A stretch of DNA of 64,000 nt from Laburnicola sp. R22_1 (lineage: Eukaryota; Ascomycota; Dothideomycetes; Pleosporales; Didymosphaeriaceae). The DNA lies in NCBI GenBank assembly GCA_014281115.1, contig JACONQ010000005.1:1426001-1490000 (forward strand). The letters are read 5' to 3'. Under the pieces are notes generated by a model. It was not told the origin of the DNA and made no database searches. It worked only from the letters and a program-made list of their open reading frames with translations. This document shows, in pieces, positions 57,000 to 64,000 of the stretch; within the stretch, counting starts at the first letter, position 1, and each line of letters starts with the position of its first letter. The position numbers were made by a program, and so were the translations under genes.

Positions 57000-57638
57000 A
57001 ATTTCTGGGCCGGTGGATGTGAATCGTTTGGGATGAAGACCATACGATTGTTTCGGGGAAATTTGAATGTACAGTAGTTAACAGTAGCTGAATTTGAACA
57101 GTCTGCTCGACTCGTTTGTCTATACGTGATGTTCTTGTATGATTTAGAGGGTTGAAAACTCAACGAGTACCAGACAAACTTCTTGGTCGCGAAATATGCT
57201 AGCTCCATACTTCGCCGATTAGGATAGATAGCAAACAATCACCATCCCTATGAAAGAATTCGTGTCTGATACTAAGACCTAGATAGCAATAATAGAGTAC
57301 GCAAACTGTATTTATGCTTTCTAATATATAGCTAGACACAACTTGCTATATAAAAGCTAATGAGAGTTTTACTAGTGACTATTGAACTATATATAGCTTT
57401 TAGAGGTAGCCAGTGTTGACTTTGTACGCATCTCAGCATCGGACACGAATTCCTTCATGGGGGTGTCACGAACGTAGTGTTGACATTGCTGGTTCCACGG
57501 AGATAGATGTACGTGATATTTCTCCGACTGAGCCGTTGATCATGGATATACCAGTGCCCGCATAAATTCAATGTTGACCTCATGACTGTCCGAGCCTTTA
57601 CTATATGGTTGTGTGTGGTTCATGCCGTCCGGGATCCA
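57000..57638. other. Intergenic region with RIP-marked inverted repeat
   Basis: This 639-bp convergent region lies between the giant ATPase gene and FYV6. It is mostly occupied by the inverted-repeat element at 57243-57465, which has an AT-rich interior with no coding. Confidence 0.5.
57243..57465. mobile_element. MITE-like inverted repeat with C-to-T differences
   Basis: The left arm (57243-57278) contains ATGAAAGAATTCGTGTCTGA. The right arm (57429-57465), reverse-complemented, contains ATGAAGGAATTCGTGTCCGA. The arms differ mostly by A/T in the left versus G/C in the right, which is the direction of RIP. The interior (about 150 bp) is very AT-rich. Confidence 0.65.
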
Positions 57639-58390
57639 TCAATCATCGTCGTCGGAAGAAGCATATCCCAACCCCAGAGTGACTGGATTCGGCAGCTTAG
57701 GTGGAGGCGACGCAGACGTGGGCTTCACTACTCCAGCTTTAGAACCCGATGCTACCGGTGCAGTAGCACCTATCGTCTGTGCAGCACTCTGCTTCTTCTC
57801 CAGTGCCACGTCCGCAGCCTTCTTCTCAACCTTGTCCTTATCATCCGCCGCCGAGCTCCTCTTCCTCAGCTTGATCCCCTTGAGCAGCTCAGGCCCCTTC
57901 TTCCTCTTCCTCCCATGGCTAACCCAATGCGCCTCTTCCACCTTCGCTTCATCCGGCGTCCCCTCCTCCAACGCCTTCCTCTCCGCCTCCTCCTGCCGCT
58001 TGCGAAACCCATCCAACTGCTCCAGCGTCTCCTTCCTCACCTCCGCCTCCTTCTTCCGCGTCTCTTCCAGCACGGAATCCAAAAACTCGGCTTCGTCGTC
58101 ATCGAGGGCGCGATACTGATTCTTCAACCGCGTGGCTTCTTCGAACGCTTCTTGCTTGGCGGCTTAGACGTCAACCTAACATGTCAGTCGATTCCTCGCT
58201 GGCGATGGCATCGCGGGGTATCACCTTTGTTCGCCTGGAGGACCTCGAAGAGCGATTTGCCGCCATTCTGCTGGTCCAGGTCTTCCTTTGCGCGGCGCTT
58301 CTCTTCGATGGCCGCCTGGGCGGCGCGCCACTCGTCGTCGCGCTCGTTCGGATTCTCGATCGTGCCGCCGGACACGAAACCGCTCGACAT
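57639..58390 (-). CDS. FYV6: FAM192A/Fyv6-type splicing-associated protein
   Basis: Yeast Fyv6 acts at the second step of splicing; the animal homologue FAM192A/PIP30 also binds the proteasome activator PA28-gamma. Exons are 58390-58225 and 58162-57639, with a 62-nt intron, total 229 aa. The conserved N-terminal domain crosses the splice: ERDDEWRAAQAAIEEKRRAK, GGKSLFEVLQANK, then AAKQEAFEEATRLKNQYRAL and DDDEAEFLDSVLEE. The N-terminal half is a long charged helix. The second half is Lys-rich, then Ala/Ser/Pro-rich, ending in SSDDDD. Domain match is strong; the exact role in this fungus is inferred. Confidence 0.88.
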
Positions 58391-58636
58391 GACGGCTAGA
58401 TCCACCGTTCCGAGATGCCGAGGTGTGGTGGTGGGTAGCTCTCATGGACGGGGGTACGAAGTGGGATAATGTTCGGAGTATCTGCGGGTGGAGCACTCGA
58501 TGGGGCTAGGGTGCACTGCGGCGAAGTATGGCGCTGATTGGTGGAAGGGCGGTTCCCTTTATATTTTCTGGTGGTTGTTTGCTGTGAGAGGGTAGTATAC
58601 TTTTAACATATTAATAGAGCCTTATACGTAGGCTTA

Positions 58637-58795
58637 GAGTATGGAGTGGTTACTGACATGTGCACGGGCATGGTGCACCCCCCGGGCCCACTGATATCAC
58701 GTGATTGACGACTATTGGAAGCGTTATGTACGCTTACTATGGCCGGCTGACGTCCCTCTCGGTGAGAATAGCCTACTGAACGAATTAAAAAAATA
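58637..58795 (+). mobile_element. Short retroposon-like repeat, copy A
   Basis: About 159 bp begin GAGTATGGAGTGGTTACTGA and end in an A-rich tail (AATTAAAAAAATA). It is about 85-90% identical by eye to copy B at 59285, with small gaps. It contains a CACGTGA core. It is non-coding, and no clear target duplication is seen around this copy. Confidence 0.65.
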
Positions 58796-59231
58796 CGCAG
58801 GCTTCGAGAATGCTAGGCGCCGCAGCGGCGAGGCCCATAAAGAGAAGAAGTAAGAGACACATAATAAATGTATTGTGTGTAGATTACCTTTCCTAATAAT
58901 ACATGTGCAGCTTTCCTATTTTCATTCATTCATATCAGTTTATAGTCGACCTAACCTTTTACAGATTATAAGACTTAATAGTAAGCACAACTAAGGTTTA
59001 ATAGCTAAAGTATATAAAAAAAGGGCGCGATTTAGATTAGCTACAGTCTGGAGTTAAAGCATGACGCGATGATTGTGAAGGGCCGATCACATGACAGCTG
59101 CAGAGCAATCTAGCGTCTCAGTAACCGCAAGCGAGGAGGGGAGCAGCCTTCCTATATTATTAATGTTCTCTTACCACACGAGGCTGCAGAGCTAACTTAG
59201 GTCTATTAACAAGGTACATATTTAGTTAACA

Positions 59232-59432
59232 CAAGTGTCGCTGCCTGCGAGCAAGTTAACGCGTCACATGTACTTACAGCGTGTGAGTATGGAGTGGTTA
59301 CTGACATGTGCATGGGCATGGTGCACCAAACTGATATCACGTGATCGATGACTAAGCGTATACGATATACGATTACTATGGCCGGCTGACGTCCCTCTTG
59401 GTGAGAATAGCCTAACGAAAACGAATAAAAAA
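59232..59432 (+). mobile_element. Short retroposon-like repeat, copy B, with 14-bp target duplication
   Basis: The copy ends in an A-rich tail (AATAAAAAAA) and is flanked by a perfect 14-bp direct repeat, ATATTTAGTTAACA, at 59218-59231 and 59433-59446. An A-tailed short element with a long target duplication fits a SINE-like retroposon or a short 3' LINE fragment. The part shared with copy A starts at 59285; the 53 bp before it have no counterpart in copy A. Confidence 0.65.
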
Positions 59433-59534
59433 ATATTTAGTTAACAAGTTTCCGGAGGCTCGGATACCTGCGCTTCATCCCACTGCATGCCGGATAGTAC
59501 TACCTGCAATATCCGGATTACCGTTATCGCAATA

Positions 59535-61368
59535 CTACTTGCACGTTCCGTAGTTCTTTTGGCTGTAGCGAGGTTAACAAAAGCGACGAAAGTAAACGTT
59601 AATAACACATACCATCCAGTCTTACAATGACCATCCGTAGTACCACAGAACCCACTGCTGGAGCAGCACTGTCTGTCGAACGGCCCCCCAGCACAGGTAA
59701 ATCCCTTTGAGGCGCCGCACGCACCGTCGAGGCTGGGAATGTTGGTCGTGAGACATGCGCTTGAAAACGACTTTTGGCTGTAAAGGTATTAGAACATATG
59801 GTACGATGTATGTCCACAGAAAGGAATGAAGAAGACGTACCATCCCTGTGCGCAGTGATTGACTGTGCTTCCACAATAGCCGGCCGAACTGCAGCAATTT
59901 CCAAATATGCTTCCCTGACACTTCAGTCCCTTTGTCCCACCACAGGTGCCGTCCGTAGAGATACCACTCTGGGTAGGTGCTCTTGAAGACGTGGTCACCG
60001 TGGAGCATGTGCCAAACCCAGATTGACAGCCTGCGCCACAGTGGTCTGTGGACTTTCCACAGTATCCAGCAGAACTACAACAATCGCCATAGCTAGAACC
60101 TTTGCACTTGTACTTCTTTGTGCCGCCACACGTGCCATCGGGTGAGATATCAGTAGAAGTGCATGTACCGAACGCTGTCTGGCAGCCAGCAGTGCAATGT
60201 GCAGTAGTCGAACCACAGTAGCCAGATGAGCTACAGCAGTCGCCAAATTCTGAGCCTTTGCAGACATGACCGTTTGTCCCTCCGCAAGTCCCATCTGACG
60301 AGACATTAGTAGACGTGCAGGTTCCAAATCCAGCCTGGCATCCGGCAGTGCAGTGACTGGTAGTTGAACCGCAGTAGCCCGAAGAGCTGCAACAATCACC
60401 GAACCCAGATCCCTTGCATTGGTATTTGTTGGTCCCTCCACATGTCCCGTCGGGTGACAGGCTAGGGTTCGTGCACGTGCCGAATGAAGTCTGGCAGCCC
60501 GCTTGACAGTGGCCAGTGGTCGAGCCGCAGAACCCCGAAGAGCTACAGCAGTCGCCAAATGTTGAGCCTTTACAGATGTACTTGTTGGTGCCACCGCAGG
60601 ATCCGTCAGGGCTGATACTGCCGGGTGTGGGAGTTGAGGACGGAAGAGCAACCGTTGTGCTGACGATTGGAACGCCCGCTGAGGGAGGAGGAGGAATGAC
60701 GATAGTGCAGTTGCCATTTTGGCACTTCCCAATTCCCCAAAAACTCTCCCCAGTGCCGCACTGCCCTGAGATGTCGCAGCAAGTGCCCCACTTGCCACCG
60801 CACAACAGGTTGTTGTGCTGTATGCCGCATTTCCCATCCATGCTGTACTGAGCGGGGAAACCTTCGCAGGCACCAGAGTAGCACGTTCCAGCCTGACAAT
60901 CCTCTCTGCGAACACTGTCAGTAGAATTCTTTTGGTGAAGGTACTACACCATACTCACATCTGATCACCACATTTCCAGGTCTCTCCATTGCAGCACTGT
61001 TTGTCCAGCCCAAGACACGTTGCATTGTTGTGTTGAGGGCCACAAAAGCCGTCTTCAGCGACAGGAAGTTCTAGCCCTGGTTCGGTGTTAGAATTAATGT
61101 TGTGCTAAACTGGAGTTGAAAGCTTACAACCAGCGACACAATACTTTGTATTAGGCTTAATCGTGTCGCAATTCTTGTCGACGGACGGATTCAGCGTGAA
61201 AAACTTTTCCACAGTGATCGAGTATTTGCGCGCCAACTCAGTACAGGTGTAGTAATTCACTTCTCCCAAGGTCGTCGTCTCGTATCTGCAAACAACATCA
61301 CCGGGCGCACTATTCACACCATATGTGAAGAGCGCAAAGGCTATCGAAACCAACAGCTGGGCAAGCAT
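59535..61368 (-). CDS. Secreted LysM protein with eight hevein-type chitin-binding domains
   Basis: This is a predicted secreted chitin-binding protein. Exons are 61368-61128, 61076-60959, 60905-59841, 59777-59613 and 59562-59535; introns are 51, 53, 63 and 50 nt, total 538 aa. A signal peptide (MLAQLLVSIAFALFTYGVNS) is followed by a LysM-like domain (YYTCTELARKYSITVEKFF ... LNPSVDKNCDTIKPNTKYCV). Eight Cys-rich ChtBD1 domains follow; the last six share DGTCGG ... FGDCCSSSGYCGST ... CQ.GFGTC, with a Ser/Thr/Pro linker after the second. The last two introns split the same Cys codon in domains 7 and 8. Such proteins can hide fungal chitin from host immunity; that role is inferred. The first ATG is at 61368. 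Confidence 0.9.
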
Positions 61369-61462
61369 AATAGCTACGGCGGTAGAGAAAAGCAACAGAG
61401 TGCCTAAGTAGTACTCCCGGCCTCGAGTTTGCAACGGATGGAGCGGACATGATTACAGTTAA

Positions 61463-62441
61463 GGCATGGCGAGGGCTGGAGCACGTTATGCGCGATCCGG
61501 CCCTCCGCATGCAACGAATCTGGATGTGCATCGACAGCACGTCAGTTATATGGTGCCTACGAGGGAACGCACCGCCCTCTTCTCAGTGGGCCTTCCTCCG
61601 ATGCCAACAGGTCATGGAGACGTCAGGCGTCCGAGTACGCTGGTCCCCAGGACACATGGGCATACAAGGAAATGAAAAGGCGGATCGCCTAGCGGACCTA
61701 GAGGCTCACAGCCCTCACCCTCCAGAACTACAAGCTGCCGAGCCCACGATCACGGGGCTACGGTCGGACGCCCGGATTAATCACCGCCTTGCGGAAATAG
61801 AATGGTGGAGACAACACAAGACGAAGCTCTCTACATGGTACAATCAGTGGGGCCTATGCTACACGAGCACGGCTGCACCAGCGGAGCTCGGCCTTAGCCG
61901 TCGAATCTTAGCTAAACTCTTGTCAACTAGGACCATGCACGGTGACTACGCCTGGTATCACAAGAAATTCAGACATGAGGACGCAACCCTTACCTGCGCA
62001 TGCGGAAAAGAAAAGGCCCCTAGCCATCTGGTCCACTGCCGGAAAGCACGAAGATGCTTCGCCAGCTGGCCCCAGCGACCCAGCGGGCCTCCAACGAACG
62101 CCCGCGAGGGACAAAGTACCTTCGGCAGCTCCTCAGCTGCCCAGAGGACTTCGCCGCCTTTCTTGAGCTGACCAGCTCTGATGGGGCTTAATTGAAGAAG
62201 CAAGTAAATATAACGTTCCCTTAGGGACAAGATCCTGCGCACATAGGCGCTAGACTAGACTTCTTACTTTACTCGCACGGAGGAGTTTAGGAGAGTTAAC
62301 AGGCTTTTATAGAGCAGCTATTGCACGACCCGTCTCCCCCTTACGGGGAGAGACGCGTCCCCCATGCCCCACGGGAGGCCTATGTAGATAAAGGCTCTCA
62401 GCCAAGTCTACTGGACGTAAATCAATTCTATCTATCTATCT
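61463..62441 (+). mobile_element. 5'-truncated LINE (Tad1-like) with RNase H domain
   Basis: This 979-bp insertion is flanked by a perfect 14-bp target duplication, ATGATTACAGTTAA, at 61449-61462 and 62442-62455. It carries the end of a LINE second ORF: an RNase H-type domain (CIDSTSVIWCLRGN, then VRWSPGHMGIQGNEKADRLA) and a Cys/His segment (CACGKEKAPSHLVHC). The reading frame to 62171 breaks one base before a second frame, KYLRQLLSCPEDFAAFLELT, ending at 62189, so the copy is also frameshifted. It ends in a TCTA tetranucleotide tail. No reverse transcriptase is left, so it cannot move itself. It sits 94 bp upstream of the LysM gene's start codon. Confidence 0.9.
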
Positions 62442-62798
62442 ATGATTACAGTTAACAGAACCTTGGAACTGCTCATAACCAACAGGCCGCTAGCATTAAA
62501 ACTCTTTAGTGCAAGAGGAGGTCTTCTCTTGCCAAGGCTACGGTCCGATTTAGTTTTGGCTAGGGTGCTTAATGCCCGTATACCTGCATAAGCGCCTTGG
62601 TTAGCTCGGGAGACTTGATCTTTGGTATGTGGCGAAGCCCAGCCAATTGCTAAGCGAATCTCCGTGAATTCTGTTCAGGCAGGTGGTTGCACCCGTGCCA
62701 CATTCAAAATAAGCCCGTTCCCCGCATCCAACTTTCTCGCCGCAAATACAATCATCCTGTTTATTGAACTTCTGACCGCTACGCCGCATAACGACACC
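62442..62798. promoter_or_regulatory. Upstream region of hypothetical gene, split from LysM promoter by the LINE
   Basis: These 357 bp precede the ATG at 62799. Without the LINE they would be continuous with the 94 bp upstream of the LysM gene, making a divergent promoter of about 440 bp. No specific motifs are identified. Confidence 0.5.
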
Positions 62799-63377
62799 AT
62801 GACAACCAAATTCGTGGACATGGAGCCCCGTATTCGTATGGACCTCTTATACCGACTGCGTTGGGATCTCTTGGCCGACTTGCATGATATCAAGATTGCT
62901 GTTGGGCCAGAGAATGAGGAGAGCGTGGTTCCCCTGTTCGACCAATCCTGCGTGGATGAAGACATCGCCGAGCCCGGCCTGAGCCGCATTGAGGTGGTCA
63001 GCGACGACTGTCTCCGAAGATATGAAAACTCGTTTGACGGAACCCCCGAGCCAGACGGCTACCAACCCCCGCCCTCTCTCATTATCAAGGCCGAAGACGG
63101 AGGATTCGTTACATTGAGGCAGTTTGTCACTGAAGTCCACGCTTATTTGAATGAGTACATGGACCATATTAAGCCAGCTATGCGTCAAATGTACACAATC
63201 TCTGTGGACGAGAGGATCTTCTTCCGGCGCATTTGGGCAAGGGGAACAGACGACGACGACGTTAGATTGACCGTCTGCCTGCTGCCCAAACTGAATTCGG
63301 CCTCTATGGAAGAGCAGTGGGCCACCCATCTACGCTACGCTCGAAAGCATGAAAATAAGCGCCGAGGCCGTCAATAG
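62799..63377 (+). CDS. Hypothetical protein, 192 aa
   Basis: I do not recognise this protein. It is a single exon starting MTTKFVDMEPRIRMDLLYRL. It is acidic, has no signal peptide or membrane segment, and looks globular: predicted helices at LLYRLRWDLLADLHDI and RQFVTEVHAYLNEYMDHIKP, and a segment RLTVCLLPKLNSASMEEQWA. The C-terminus is basic (ARKHENKRRGRQ). An in-frame open stretch extends upstream to 62622 but has no ATG between 62622 and 62799 that improves the protein. It lies in an accessory region between a LINE and a secreted-protein gene, so it may be lineage-specific. Confidence 0.6.
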   Translation: MTTKFVDMEPRIRMDLLYRLRWDLLADLHDIKIAVGPENEESVVPLFDQSCVDEDIAEPGLSRIEVVSDDCLRRYENSFDGTPEPDGYQPPPSLIIKAEDGGFVTLRQFVTEVHAYLNEYMDHIKPAMRQMYTISVDERIFFRRIWARGTDDDDVRLTVCLLPKLNSASMEEQWATHLRYARKHENKRRGRQ

Positions 63378-63674
63378 TCTGAAAAGGTGGCGGACCGGCC
63401 GGTACGCTGAGAACTAGGCTTCCAAAATTAGGGTCAATACACGGCTTGATATCCCACAGCGTAGATTACAAGGTTTTAAGGCAACCACTTCTCGCTCGAG
63501 ACCCATTACCCCGGCAGAGCTTGATATTGGGGGCGGGACCGGTCAGATGACTACATTGGGAAGAAATCCTAGCTGGACTCTACCATAGGTATGGTTCCGG
63601 GTACGGAGAAATTTGTACGCAGTATATAGAACGTCGATGTGCCATGTGTATTTTCAGTTTGCCTCTTGAGCGTC
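63378..63674. other. Intergenic region before the terminal gene
   Basis: These 297 bp contain no coding sequence that I can support. They would include the promoter of the secreted-protein gene. Confidence 0.4.
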
Positions 63675-64000
63675 ATGTCACTGCTATTCGTGATGATACG
63701 CCTTCTTCTTTGTCTCGTTCTTTCCAGCTTCGTAAAGGCACAGTTTAATCAGAGATGGACGTGGATGAATGTTCCAGACGCAAACGGGCAATTCGTGACG
63801 AAGGCCCTTTGGAGACCCGATAATGACCAGAACACACCCTACAGGGAATTTATGTTCCCCTCTGGTAACATCCAGTTGCAGTGAGTGCATTCCTGTCCGT
63901 CATTTGGAATACCTAGGTAGATGTGACTCTGATACTCTTCCAGATACAACTGCATCAAGATGCCTGCCATCTGTCGGAACGTACGGAACTGGCATGGCAA
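63675..64000 (+). CDS. Partial gene for a probable secreted protein
   Basis: The gene runs off the window. Exon 1 is 63675-63880; a 63-nt intron (63881-63943, GTGAGT to CAG) leads to exon 2, from 63944 to the window end. The N-terminus is a clear signal peptide (MSLLFVMIRLLLCLVLSSFV, cleaved near KAQ). The mature part begins FNQRWTWMNVPDANGQFVTK and continues across the splice as NIQLQYNCIKMPAICRNVRN, with two Cys so far. No family is recognised from this fragment. A second ATG 21 nt downstream could also serve as start. Confidence 0.65.

Larger units (their letters stand above)
58391..59534. other. Repeat-rich intergenic region (1.1 kb)
   Basis: This region lies between the FYV6 start and the stop of the LysM/chitin-binding gene. 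It holds two copies of a short A-tailed repeat (58637-58795 and 59285-59435) and AT-rich sequence. No coding sequence is seen. Confidence 0.5.

Noticed and set aside
58637..59435. The two direct repeats as LTRs of a retrotransposon
   Set aside because: The spacer is only about 490 bp with no primer-binding site or coding remnant, and copy B has its own target duplication and A-rich tail.
61449..61462. ATG at 61449 as start of an RNase H gene
   Set aside because: This ATG lies in the target-site duplication, outside the LINE; the frame is a truncated retrotransposon remnant, not a gene.

Overview
The window is nuclear DNA of a filamentous ascomycete, most likely a Dothideomycete. The class is inferred from protein sequences and architecture, not from a search. 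Support: dense genes on both strands, short GT-AG introns (mostly 43-112 nt), a 447-aa fungal beta-tubulin, fungal families such as OPI3, RXT2 and the MTR-type permease, and AT-rich transposon remnants that look mutated by repeat-induced point mutation (RIP). I rebuilt exon structures by hand from frame continuity, splice sites and family conservation. I saw no rRNA, tRNA, CRISPR or bacterial-type features.

Layout. 1-2.5 kb has no supportable gene. 2.5-28.3 kb is a conserved housekeeping block, largely of divergent and convergent pairs: SF3A2/PRP11 (-), tubulin cofactor E (+), RXT2 (-), TRAPPC11 (+), prefoldin subunit 1 (-), alkaline ceramidase (+), beta-tubulin (+), OPI3 (-), an amino-acid permease (-), a SCY1-like pseudokinase (-), a branched-chain aminotransferase (+) and a two-HMG-box protein with a probable mitochondrial presequence (+). 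28.3-38 kb is gene-poor, with one doubtful broken gene and one kelch-like membrane protein. 38-43 kb holds a CHORD-CS protein, a glutaredoxin-like protein, an HpcH/HpaI aldolase and an unrecognised HExxH protein.

43-64 kb is accessory. It has a 2.1-kb RIP-degraded DNA transposon with terminal inverted repeats and TA flanks, and a giant DUF3638/DUF3645-type ATPase gene broken by two in-frame stops and one frameshift, with a perfect hAT-type MITE in one intron. It also has a Fyv6/FAM192A splicing-factor gene, two short A-tailed retroposon-like copies, a secreted LysM plus eight-domain chitin-binding protein, a 5'-truncated LINE inserted 94 bp upstream of that gene, and two unrecognised genes, one of them running off the window and encoding a probable secreted protein.

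Themes. Prefoldin 1, tubulin cofactor E and beta-tubulin, three parts of tubulin biogenesis, lie within about 12.6 kb. The aminotransferase has three Gcn4/CpcA-type sites upstream. The LINE has split what looks like a shared promoter between the LysM/chitin-binding gene and a small hypothetical gene. The most unusual object is the giant ATPase, whose motifs suggest a SecA-like helicase fold.
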